Positions 55,577-63,517 of a stretch of DNA of 64,000 nucleotides are shown in pieces. This DNA is from an uncultured Aquimonas sp. (GTDB taxonomy: Bacteria; Pseudomonadota; Gammaproteobacteria; Xanthomonadales; Xanthomonadaceae). Numbering within the stretch: the stretch's first letter is position 1; each line of letters opens with the position of its first letter. Location of the stretch: contig NZ_CALART010000098.1 in assembly GCF_937888285.1 (NCBI RefSeq), positions 1 to 64,000 of the forward strand, read 5' to 3'. The notes beneath the pieces were generated by a model, which was not told where the DNA came from, made no database searches, and was given only the letters and a program-made list of their open reading frames with translations. The position numbers and the translations under genes are program-made.

Positions 55577-57856
55577 TCACCCCCTCATCGCACTCCGCAC
55601 CTGCGCTTCCACCGCCGCGATCGCGCTCATATTGACGACGCGTCGCACGGTCGCCGAGGGCGTGAGCACGTGGGCGCTGTGCGAGACACCCATCAGGATC
55701 GGCCCGAGGCCGACGCCGTCGGTCATGCTGCGCACCAGGTTGTAGGCGGTGTTGGCGGCGTCGAGGTTGGGGAAGACCAGCACATTGGCGCGGCCCTTCA
55801 GGCGCGAGTCCGGGAACAGATGGTTGCGCACCTCTTCGCTGAGCGCGGCGTCGACGTGCATCTCGCCTTCGACCTCGAGCTTGGGCGCACGCACGCGGAT
55901 GCGCTTCAGCGCCTCGCGCAGCTTGATCGCCGACGGCGAATCGTGGGTGCCGAAGTTGCTGTGGCTGACCAGCGCCACTTTCGGTTCGACGCCGAACATC
56001 TTGACCCGGTAGGCCGCCTGCAGCGCCGCTTCGGCGATCTGGTCGGCGGTCGGGTCGACCTGCATGTGGGTGTCGGTGAAGAAGAACACGCCCTTGTCGT
56101 TCAGCACCGCCGACATCGCGGCGACCTTGTCCTCGCCCTGGTCGGTGCCGAGCACGTCGATCACATGCTTGGCCTTCTTCTGGTAGCGACCGACCAGGCC
56201 GCAGAGCAGGGCGTCGGCCTCGCCGCGGCGGACCATCAGCGCGGCGATCACGGTGGCGCGCGAGCGCACGATCGCCTTCGCGGCCGCCGGCGTTACGCCG
56301 CGGCGCTGCATGATCTGGTGGTAGAGCTGCCAGTAGTCGTTGAAGCGCGGGTCGTCGTCGATGTTGGTGACGTCGACATCCACGCCCGGACGGATGCGCA
56401 GGCCCAGGCGCTGGATGCGCGCCTCGATCACCGCCGGGCGGCCAATCAGGATCGGCCGCGCGATGCGCTCGTCGACCACGGTCTGCACCGCGCGCAGCAC
56501 CACTTCCTCCTCGCCTTCGGCATAGGCCACGCGCTGCAGGCTGGCGCGGGCGCGCTCGACCAGCGGCTTCATCAGCAGGCCCGTGCGGAACACGAAGGTG
56601 TTGAGCTTCTCGCGATAGGCGTCGAGGTCGATCGCGCGCGTGGCCACGCCCGACTCCATCGCCGCCTGCGCCACCGCCGGCGCCAGCGAGGCCAGCAGAC
56701 GCGGATCGAAGGGACGCGGAATCAGATACTCGGGCCCGAAGCTCGGCGTCTCACCGGCATAGGCCGCGCCGAGGTCGCTGGCTTCCTTGCGCGCCAGTTC
56801 AGCGATGGCCTTGACGCAGGCCAGCTTCATCGCCTCGTTGATCGTGGTGGCGCCGACATCGAGCGCGCCGCGGAAGATGTAGGGGAAGCACAGCGCGTTG
56901 TTGACCTGGTTCGGGTAGTCCGAACGGCCAGTGGCGATGATGCAGTCCGGGCGCGTGCTGCGCGCCAGCGCGGGGTCGATCTCCGGCGTCGGATTGGCCA
57001 GGGCCAGAACCACCGGGCGCTCGGCCATGGTGGCCAGCATCTCGGGCTTCAGGATGTTGCCGGCCGACAGGCCGAGGAACACATCGGCGCCGACCAGGAT
57101 GTCGGCCAGGGTCCGCGCGTCGGTGTCGCGCGCATAGCGGCGCTTGTCGGGGTCGAGATCGGTGCGCCCAGTGTGGATCACGCCGTCGCGATCGACCGCG
57201 AGGATGTTCTCGGGCTTCAGGCCCAACGCCACCAGCATGTCGAGGCAGGCGATGCCGGCCGCACCCGCGCCCGAGGTGGCGAGCTTGACGTCCTCGATCT
57301 TCTTGCCGACCACGTGCAGGGCGTTCAGCACCGCGGCGCCGACGATGATCGCGGTGCCGTGCTGGTCGTCGTGGAAGACCGGGATCTTCATCCGCTCGCG
57401 CAGCTTGCGCTCGACGATGAAGCACTCCGGCGCCTTGATGTCTTCGAGGTTCACGCCACCGAAGGTGGGCTCCAGTGCGGCGATGATGTCGACCAGCTTG
57501 TCGGGGTCGTTCTCGCTGACCTCGATGTCGAACACGTCGATGCCGGCGAACTTCTGGAACAGCACGCCCTTGCCTTCCATCACCGGCTTGGCCGCCAGCG
57601 GGCCGATGTTGCCGAGCCCGAGCACGGCGGTGCCGTTGGTGATGACGGCGACCAGATTGGCGCGGGCGGTGACGGTGGAGGCCTCGGCCGGATCCGCCAC
57701 GATCGCCTCGCAGGCCGCGGCCACGCCCGGCGAATAGGCCAGCGCGAGATCGCGCTGGTTCACCAGCGCCTTGGTCGGCGTGACCTTGATCTTCCCCGGC
57801 GGGTGCTGGCGGTGGTAGTCGAGGGCGGCTTGCTTGAAGGCGTCGTTGTCGGACAT
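55577..57856 (-). CDS. maeB: NADP-dependent malic enzyme with phosphotransacetylase-like domain (MaeB)
   Basis: A 759-residue enzyme converting malate to pyruvate and CO2 with reduction of NADP, the same length as Escherichia coli MaeB. The malic domain (ALAYSPGVAAACEAI, VAVITNGTAVLGLGNIGPLA, PVFHDDQHGTA), the NADP-binding part (SGAGAAGIACLDMLV, ALANPTPEIDP, RSDYPNQVNNAL) and a C-terminal PTA-like regulatory domain (about 430-759) are intact. The open frame continues 129 codons upstream through the repeat region; ATG 57856 is chosen from the conserved MSDNDAFKQAALDYH start. Confidence 0.96.
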   Translation of the reverse strand: MSDNDAFKQAALDYHRQHPPGKIKVTPTKALVNQRDLALAYSPGVAAACEAIVADPAEASTVTARANLVAVITNGTAVLGLGNIGPLAAKPVMEGKGVLFQKFAGIDVFDIEVSENDPDKLVDIIAALEPTFGGVNLEDIKAPECFIVERKLRERMKIPVFHDDQHGTAIIVGAAVLNALHVVGKKIEDVKLATSGAGAAGIACLDMLVALGLKPENILAVDRDGVIHTGRTDLDPDKRRYARDTDARTLADILVGADVFLGLSAGNILKPEMLATMAERPVVLALANPTPEIDPALARSTRPDCIIATGRSDYPNQVNNALCFPYIFRGALDVGATTINEAMKLACVKAIAELARKEASDLGAAYAGETPSFGPEYLIPRPFDPRLLASLAPAVAQAAMESGVATRAIDLDAYREKLNTFVFRTGLLMKPLVERARASLQRVAYAEGEEEVVLRAVQTVVDERIARPILIGRPAVIEARIQRLGLRIRPGVDVDVTNIDDDPRFNDYWQLYHQIMQRRGVTPAAAKAIVRSRATVIAALMVRRGEADALLCGLVGRYQKKAKHVIDVLGTDQGEDKVAAMSAVLNDKGVFFFTDTHMQVDPTADQIAEAALQAAYRVKMFGVEPKVALVSHSNFGTHDSPSAIKLREALKRIRVRAPKLEVEGEMHVDAALSEEVRNHLFPDSRLKGRANVLVFPNLDAANTAYNLVRSMTDGVGLGPILMGVSHSAHVLTPSATVRRVVNMSAIAAVEAQVRSAMRG

Positions 57857-57968
57857 GTCGGGCGCAGGGCTCAGGTGACAGCGGGGTCGACCATGGTAGC
57901 GCCCCGCGACGCCGCTGGCCGCCCGTGCCCTGACGTATGTCGAACGCACCCACGCGCTGGCCCGCCCT

Positions 57969-58134
57969 GAGCTCAAACCTCGCAGCACCCTTTCGGACCC
58001 ATAGGGTGGGCCCTGGCCCACCATGAGCTCGAACCTCGCCCCACCCCTTCGAACCCATAGGGTGGGCCCTGGCCCACCATGAGCTCGAACCTCGCCCCAC
58101 CCCTTCAAACCCATAGGGTGGGCCCTGGCCCACC
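57969..58134. repeat. 56-bp tandem repeat carrying GTGGGCC palindromes
   Basis: Three CATAGGGTGGGCCCTGGCCC palindromes at 58005, 58061 and 58117 are spaced exactly 56 bp apart, with nearly identical interiors (CCATGAGCTCGAACCTCGCC). The first half-unit is diverged. The block is 5' of maeB. Confidence 0.9.
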
Positions 58135-58226
58135 CTGGCCTTCGCTTTCGCTCCGGTGTGCGCCGCACCGAGCGTTGAAGCGGCTCGGCTCGCCCTTCGC
58201 GGTGACCGGGGCTGGAGTCGAGCTCC

Positions 58227-58244
58227 GGTGGGCCAGGGCCCACC
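58227..58244. repeat. GTGGGCC palindrome, reverse orientation
   Basis: GGTGGGCCAGGGCCCACC followed by CTATGG, opposite in orientation to the three copies at 58005-58134, in the spacer between maeB and the QEGLA-protein gene. Nothing else is recognised in 58245-58294. Confidence 0.8.
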
Positions 58245-58294
58245 CTATGGAGCCGTGGACCTTGACGCGGAGCGGCCCACGCTGTGCGTCGCCG

Positions 58295-59548
58295 CTATAG
58301 GCCGAGCGTGAGGTCCTCGGCTTCGACGCGGTCGATGCGGATGCGGTTGGCGAACAGCGAGAAGGCCAGCACGCCGGCGAGGCCGTTCGCGCGCTGCGCC
58401 CAGGGCGGCAGGTACAGCGGCTCGGCGATCACCCCGTCCTCGAACAGCGGCTCCAGGGTGAACACGTCATGCAGGGCCATCTTGCCGGCGAACAGCAGGT
58501 GCGACAGCCGCGGCCGGCGGTGGCGGATGGTCCAGCGGAAGAAGGTGTGCACGCTGAGCATGCCGTGCAGGTAGACCGCGTCCTTGGTGAAGGCTGCCCC
58601 GCCCGAGGTTGGGCAGCCGCGGAACACCCGCTGCGCCGAGGCGAAACTCTCCACTTCGCTCTGGCCCGAGTCGAGAAAGAAGCGGAACACGTCGATGAAG
58701 TCGGCACCGTTCAGGGCCATGTCGATGGCGAGGATGCGCAGCGACAGTCGCTTCAGCCGCGGCAGGTCGATCGCCCCGGTCATCAGCTCGGCAAAGGTCG
58801 CGAGCCCCTCCTGCGTCGCGGTGACCCGCGGCGCGCTGCGCGACAGGCTCTTCAGATGCGGCTGCTCGCGACCGTTGAGCGCGGTCAGCGAGTGCACGAA
58901 GGCCTCGTGCTCCAGCAGCTGGCGCAGGTCGTACTCGCTGAAGCTGGCGCCGCCGCGCAGGCGGATACGGGTCGGGCCGGCCGCGGCCTTGGCGATCAGC
59001 TCGGGGTCGACCTCGACGCGCACGCGATGGCCGACGAAGAAGGCGTCCAGCGCGGCCTGCAGCTCGGCGGCCATGGCCTCGGCGCTGTACACGGCCTCGC
59101 CGTCTTCGGCCGGCAGGGTGCCGCTGACCTCGTCGGCGATCTCGATGAAATGGCGGGCGGCGTCGATATTCGTGTAGGCCGAGCCGGGCAGCGCATCGCC
59201 GGGCCGGCCGAAGATCTGGATGGAGTGCCAGCTCGCCGCTTCGCTGCCCGCCGCTTCGATCAGCCAGGCGGCGTGCAGCCAGCTTTCGGCGCTGCGCTGC
59301 AGGTACTGGCCCAGCGGGTGCTGCGGATCGGCGGCATCGCGGATCGCCGCCAGCTCGGCGCGCGCCGCCGAGAGGTCGCGACCGCGGTAGCGCGGCGTCG
59401 GCAGCTGCGGCTGGCCGCGGCGGAAGCCTTCAAGGAAGCGCTCCTGCTCAGCCACCGGCCAGCTGACGGCCTGCAGCAGGCGGATCGCCCCCACGGCATC
59501 GACCAGACGGGCGTCGAGTGCGATGTGGTGGGCGAGTTCGGGGGACAT
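58295..59548 (-). CDS. QEGLA-motif (DUF1704/MATCAP-like) putative metallopeptidase
   Basis: A 417-residue cytoplasmic protein of the family annotated as flavohemoglobin expression-modulating QEGLA motif proteins. The zinc-site HEAFVH (about 214-219, H-E-x-x-x-H) and the downstream TQEGLATFAELMTG are present; eukaryotic relatives are tubulin tyrosine carboxypeptidases, so a carboxypeptidase activity is plausible. The bacterial substrate is unknown. The genes on both sides are separated by repeat arrays, so it is likely monocistronic. Confidence 0.85.
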   Translation of the reverse strand: MSPELAHHIALDARLVDAVGAIRLLQAVSWPVAEQERFLEGFRRGQPQLPTPRYRGRDLSAARAELAAIRDAADPQHPLGQYLQRSAESWLHAAWLIEAAGSEAASWHSIQIFGRPGDALPGSAYTNIDAARHFIEIADEVSGTLPAEDGEAVYSAEAMAAELQAALDAFFVGHRVRVEVDPELIAKAAAGPTRIRLRGGASFSEYDLRQLLEHEAFVHSLTALNGREQPHLKSLSRSAPRVTATQEGLATFAELMTGAIDLPRLKRLSLRILAIDMALNGADFIDVFRFFLDSGQSEVESFASAQRVFRGCPTSGGAAFTKDAVYLHGMLSVHTFFRWTIRHRRPRLSHLLFAGKMALHDVFTLEPLFEDGVIAEPLYLPPWAQRANGLAGVLAFSLFANRIRIDRVEAEDLTLGL

Positions 59549-59606
59549 GGCCGCACTCTAACCAATGCGCCGAGCGCTTGGGCGCCTTGCGCGGTCGCGC
59601 CTTCGC

Positions 59607-60110
59607 ATAGGGTGGGCCCTGGCCCACCGTGGGCTCGACCGCAGCTCTCTACGCCCTGTTGCTTCGGCGTTCGCTCTGCGAAGGGAGCCCGCCCGCATTG
59701 ATGACCGCGGCCAGTGCTGCCCATGGTGGGCCAGGGCCCACCCTATGCACGGGGCTCGACCGCGTCTGTGCGCTTCCGTTGCTTCGGCGTTCGCTCTGCG
59801 AAGGACGCCCGCCCACATTCAAGACCGGGGCACGCGTGGTGTCCATGGTGGGCCAGGGCCCACCCTATGCACGGGGCTCGACCGCGTCTGTGCGCTTCCG
59901 TTGCTTCGGCGTTCGCTCTGCGAAGGACGCCCGCCCACATTCAAGACCGGGGCACGCGTGGTGTCCATGGTGGGCCAGGGCCCACCCTATGCACGGGGCT
60001 CGACCGCGTCTGTGCGCTTCCGTTGCTTCGGCGTTCGCTCTGCGAAGGACGCCCGCCCACATTCAAGACCGGGGCACGCGTGGTGTCCATGGTGGGCCAG
60101 GGCCCACCCT
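59607..60110. repeat. 122-bp tandem repeat array with GTGGGCC palindromes
   Basis: Three units of exactly 122 bp (59722-59843, 59844-59965, 59966-60087) appear identical, with a partial fourth (60088-60110) and a diverged leading unit (about 59607-59721). Each unit carries one GTGGGCC-AG-GGCCCAC palindrome and the segment TTGCTTCGGCGTTCGCTCTG. 122 is not a multiple of three, so the open frames across it are not coding. It fills the 656-bp gap between the QEGLA gene and a lipoprotein gene. Confidence 0.95.
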
Positions 60111-60204
60111 GAACGCGACGCGGAGCGCCTTGACCTTGGTGCAACTCGCGTCAAGGCCTGTGCATGCCGCAGAATCAGGCGCCACCCGCCGCATCGGAGC
60201 GCTC

Positions 60205-60630
60205 GTGATCCCACGCCTCGGACTGCCACGCCTGCTCGTGACGCTCGCCCTCGTCGTCCTGCTCGGCGCCTGCGCCACCAAGGGCGGCGACAACATCAAG
60301 CTCGACGCCGCCCTGTTCAACTATGCCGGCGCGATCCGCTTCAGCGATCTGGAGCGCGCCTACGAGTTCGTCGACCCCAAGCTGCGCGTCGAGAAGCCGA
60401 TCAGCCGGCTCGAATGGGAGCGCTACGCCCAGGTGCAATTCACCGGCTACCTGGTCAAGGCCAAGGAGCCCGCCGGCCAGGGCGAGGTGCGGCAGCTGGT
60501 CGAGGTGCGCCTGATCAACCGCCACACCCAGGTCGAGCGGACCTTCCTGGTGCGCGAACTGTGGCGCTGGGACGCCGAGGCCAAGCAGTGGTGGCTGACC
60601 ACCGGCCTGCCCGACATCTCGCAGGGCTGA
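60205..60630 (+). CDS. Small lipoprotein, function unknown
   Basis: A 141-residue protein with lipoprotein signal PRLLVTLALVVLLGAC (lipobox LGAC, Cys about 22). The mature part has DLERAYEFVDPKLRVEKPISRLEWERYAQ, a VRQLVEVRLINRHTQVERTFLV strand pair and ELWRWDAEAKQWWLTTG, a pattern like NTF2-type folds. It ends 4 bp before the SulP gene. The GTG at 60205 is preferred, with GGAG 7 bases upstream; longer frames come from the repeat array. It resembles the lipoprotein after gspD in size and layout. Confidence 0.7.
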   Translation: MIPRLGLPRLLVTLALVVLLGACATKGGDNIKLDAALFNYAGAIRFSDLERAYEFVDPKLRVEKPISRLEWERYAQVQFTGYLVKAKEPAGQGEVRQLVEVRLINRHTQVERTFLVRELWRWDAEAKQWWLTTGLPDISQG

Positions 60631-60634
60631 TCCC

Positions 60635-62305
60635 ATGCCCCGGCGCCTGATCAGCGACTTCCGGGGCTTTGTTCCGCAGCTGTACACCACGCTGGCCCGC
60701 GGCTACGGCGCGCGTGACCTGCGCGCCGACCTGGTAGCCGGGCTCACGGTCGCCATCGTCGCCCTGCCGCTGGCGATGGCGCTGGCGATCGCTTCCGGCA
60801 CCACGCCCGAGCGCGGCCTGCACACCGCCATCGTCGCCGGCTTCCTGATTTCGGCACTCGGCGGCTCGCGCGTGCAGATCGGCGGCCCCACCGCGGCCTT
60901 CATCCCGGTGGTGTTCAACGTCATCGAGCGCTTCGGCTACGAGGGCCTGATCCTCTGCACCCTGCTGGCCGGGCTGATCCTGATCGCCGCCGGCCTGCTG
61001 CGCCTGGGCGTGCTGCTGCGCTACATGCCGCAGCCAGTGATCACCGGCTTCACTGCAGGGATCGCGGTGTCGATCTTCGCCAGCCAGGTCAAGGACGCGC
61101 TCGGCCTGCGCATGGACCAGGTGCCCGGCGAGTTCTTCGAGCGTTGGGCGGCCTACTTCGCGCATCTGCCCACCTGGCAGCCGGCCGCGGCGGCGCTGTG
61201 CGCCGGTGGACTGATCGCGCTGGCCCTGCTCAAGCGCCATCGGCCCGGCTGGCCGGCCTTCCTGATCGTGGTGGTGGCCGGCAGCGTTGCCGCGCTGGGG
61301 CTACCGGTGCCGACCATCGGCAGCACCTTCGGCGAGCTGCCGGCGGCGCTGCCCGACTTCGCGATCCCGAACATTCCCTTCGAGCGCACCTTCGAGCTGC
61401 TGCCGGCGGCGCTGACCATCGCCTTCCTCGCCGGCGTCGAGTCCCTGCTGTCGGCGGTGGTGGCGGACGGCATGACCGGCCAGCGCCATCGTTCGAACGC
61501 TGAACTGGTGGCCCAGGGCGTGGCGAACGCGGCCTCGGCCCTGGTCGCCGGCCTGCCGGCCACGGGCGCGCTGGCTCGCACCGCCACCAACATCCGCGCC
61601 GGCGCGCGCTCGCCTGTCGCCGGCATGGCGCACGCGGGCTTCCTGCTGGCCTTCATGCTGGTGCTGGCGCCGCTGATGGTCTACGTGCCGCTGTCGGTGC
61701 TGGCGGCCCTGCTGCTGGTGGTGGCCTGGAACATGGCCGAGATCCACCGCTTCAAGCAGCTGCTGCGCGCGCCGGTGGGCGATCGCGTGGTGCTGCTGGT
61801 GACCTTCGCCCTGACCGTGGCCTTCGACCTGACCCTCGCCATCGAAGTCGGGGTGGTGCTGGCGGCCTTCGTCTTCATGCACCGCATGAGCACCAGCGTC
61901 AGCGTGGCACCGGTCGAAGACGGCGATGCGGACGAGGAACCCGATGCCCGCCAGCGCCTGCCCGAAGGCGTCGAGATGTTCCGCTTCTCCGGGCCGCTGT
62001 TCTTCGCCGTGGCCAACCGCCTCGACCAGGTGCTGGACCCGATCCGCGAACCGCCGAAGGTGTTCATCCTGCGCCTGCGCCAGGTGCCGCTGATCGATGC
62101 CTCGGGCGTGACCGCGCTGGAGGAGTTCGTCAGCCGCTGCCAGAAGATGGGCACGGCGGTGATCCTGTCCGGCCTGCACGGCCAGCCGCACGCGATCCTG
62201 CACCAGATGGATTTCGGCAAGCACCCCAACCTGCTCGGCCTCGCCGCCGGCTTTGACGAAGCGCTGGCGATGGCGCAGGCCGCGATGAAGATCGAAGCCC
62301 CATAG
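60635..62305 (+). CDS. SulP-family anion (sulfate/bicarbonate) transporter with STAS domain
   Basis: A 556-residue permease with about 12 helices. It starts with LRADLVAGLTVAIVALPLAMALAIASG and SRVQIGGPTAAFIPVVF, then MPQPVITGFTAGIAVSIFASQ, and GLPATGALARTATNIRAGARSPVAGM. A C-terminal STAS domain (IFILRLRQVPLIDASGVTALEEF in parts) follows. The substrate could be sulfate, bicarbonate or another anion. The TAG stop is supplied by the CATAGGG of a GTGGGCC repeat that begins right there. Confidence 0.9.
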   Translation: MPRRLISDFRGFVPQLYTTLARGYGARDLRADLVAGLTVAIVALPLAMALAIASGTTPERGLHTAIVAGFLISALGGSRVQIGGPTAAFIPVVFNVIERFGYEGLILCTLLAGLILIAAGLLRLGVLLRYMPQPVITGFTAGIAVSIFASQVKDALGLRMDQVPGEFFERWAAYFAHLPTWQPAAAALCAGGLIALALLKRHRPGWPAFLIVVVAGSVAALGLPVPTIGSTFGELPAALPDFAIPNIPFERTFELLPAALTIAFLAGVESLLSAVVADGMTGQRHRSNAELVAQGVANAASALVAGLPATGALARTATNIRAGARSPVAGMAHAGFLLAFMLVLAPLMVYVPLSVLAALLLVVAWNMAEIHRFKQLLRAPVGDRVVLLVTFALTVAFDLTLAIEVGVVLAAFVFMHRMSTSVSVAPVEDGDADEEPDARQRLPEGVEMFRFSGPLFFAVANRLDQVLDPIREPPKVFILRLRQVPLIDASGVTALEEFVSRCQKMGTAVILSGLHGQPHAILHQMDFGKHPNLLGLAAGFDEALAMAQAAMKIEAP

Positions 62306-62514
62306 GGTGGGCCCCGGCCCACCACGAGCCCAAGGCTCGCCGCGGTCACGATCCGCGAACCCGCCCCGGCGCCCCCCATCACAGCGTCATAGGGTGGGCC
62401 CCGGCCCACCATGAGCTCCACGCTTGCGCCGGTCACAGCTTCGGAGCGTCGATCCACACGCACGCCTTCGACACCGTTCGCGAGAGTCAAATCCACGGTG
62501 GGCCAGGGCCCACC
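62306..62514. repeat. Cluster of three GTGGGCC palindromes after the SulP gene
   Basis: Copies lie at 62306-62323 and 62393-62410 (plus orientation, GGGCCCCGGCCC variant) and 62497-62514 (reverse orientation). The whole 328-bp gap to the P-II gene holds no coding sequence. Confidence 0.85.
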
Positions 62515-62633
62515 CTATGCAGCCCGCTTTGAATTCCGAATCCCTTCCCCGCCCTCGCGCGCAGCGCTCGGGCGTTCGGCAGCGCGCGCGGCAGTGCCGC
62601 GCAAGCGCGCCGGCTCACCCCCAATCCCAGCGC

Positions 62634-62972
62634 TCAGAGCGCGTCCGGCCCGACCTCGCCGGTGCGGATGCGGATCACCTGGTCCAGCGTGTGCACGAAA
62701 ATCTTGCCGTCGCCGATCTTGCCGGTGTTGGCGGCATTGCGGATGGCCTCGACCACCTGCTCGACGCGGTCGGCCTCGATCGCCACCTCGATCCGCACCT
62801 TGGGCAGGAAATCGACCACGTACTCGGCGCCGCGATACAGCTCGGTGTGGCCCTTCTGCCGGCCGAAGCCCTTGACCTCGGTGACGGTCACGCCGGTCAC
62901 GCCCACTTCCGACAGCGCCTCGCGCACGTCGTCCAGTTTGAAGGGCTTGATGATGGCGGTGACCATTTTCAT
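62634..62972 (-). CDS. glnK: P-II family nitrogen regulator (GlnK/GlnB)
   Basis: A 112-residue trimeric signal protein that senses 2-oxoglutarate and ATP and controls ammonium transport or glutamine synthetase. The T-loop with uridylylation Tyr51 is intact (HTELYRGAEYVVDFLPKV), and the TGKIGDGKIFV and RIRTGE motifs are present. The sequence looks somewhat more like GlnK, but no amtB is adjacent, so the assignment between GlnK and GlnB is open. ATG 62972 gives the standard MKMVTAIIKPFKL start. Confidence 0.9.
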   Translation of the reverse strand: MKMVTAIIKPFKLDDVREALSEVGVTGVTVTEVKGFGRQKGHTELYRGAEYVVDFLPKVRIEVAIEADRVEQVVEAIRNAANTGKIGDGKIFVHTLDQVIRIRTGEVGPDAL

Positions 62973-63126
62973 GGGTGGCTCCGGGCATTGAGGGCGCGCA
63001 CAGGATAGCGGGAATGCCCCGCCGAAGCCGCGACGCGCCCGGATCGTGGACGGGCATCCATCAATCGGCAGCGAGCACGGCTGGGCCATGGACTCCGCCC
63101 CAGGCACCGCATCCCCCGGACCCGCT

Positions 63127-63233
63127 GGTGGATGCGCTGCGCTTATCCACCCTACGACCGCGAGTGACGCCTTGCTCCGAACGCAGCCCCACGCACATAG
63201 GCGCGTAGGGCAGATAAGCACAGCGCATCTGCC
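63127..63233. repeat. 107-bp doublet repeat, copy 3
   Basis: Left arm GGTGGATGCGCTGCGCTTAT... (63127-63156) and right arm CGTAGGGCAGATAAGCACAG... (63204-63233), same length as copies 1 and 2. The spacer (GAGTGACGCCTTGCTCCG) matches copy 1 in the same orientation. Confidence 0.85.
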
Positions 63234-63433
63234 GCCTCCTGCCCCGGTCTTGGCAATCCCCCTGCCCCGTTCTCGGCCATCCCACCTACACGGGCCTCGG
63301 CCATCCCACCAGCGCGGGTCCCGGCAATCATTCAACCCGCACGGCTCGCGACAAATCTCATGCCCCGGCCGGTCGCGCAACCTCCACCCGCAAGATTCCC
63401 CTGCGGGGCCTGCTCCCCGGAATCCAATCCCCC

Positions 63434-63466
63434 AAAAAGCACACGGGCCGCTTGCGCGGCCCGTGT
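63434..63466 (-). terminator. Rho-independent terminator for the DUF11-type gene
   Basis: An 11-bp stem ACACGGGCCGC/GCGGCCCGTGT with loop TTGC, followed on the minus strand by a T5 tract, 52 bp past the gene stop. Confidence 0.88.
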
Positions 63467-63517
63467 GGGGTCTTGACTTGAACCGCGGCGGTGCGAACAC
63501 CGCCGCGGGCTGCTGGC

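Larger units (their letters stand above)
62973..63517. other. Gene-free spacer with repeats
   Basis: The 545-bp spacer contains the third 107-bp doublet and a short direct repeat CTCGGCCATCCCACC (about 63275 and 63297), plus a terminator. No gene is recognised. Confidence 0.6.

Noticed and set aside
54848..57970. 1040-codon plus-strand open frame opposite bfr and maeB
   Set aside because: It spans two convincing genes on the other strand and intergenic repeats; no domain, same composition bias.
57857..58243. 129-codon N-terminal extension of maeB
   Set aside because: It reads through the 56-bp repeats (translated as MVGQGPPYG-like units). The conserved enzyme starts at 57856 and has the full 759-residue length.
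59722..60110. CRISPR array
   Set aside because: The units are contiguous and identical with no unique spacers, 122 bp long, and there are no cas genes.
59565..60650. Open frames of 330-360 codons across the 122-bp array
   Set aside because: The unit length is not a multiple of three, so every frame yields shifted copies of the same nonsense; they are repeat artefacts.
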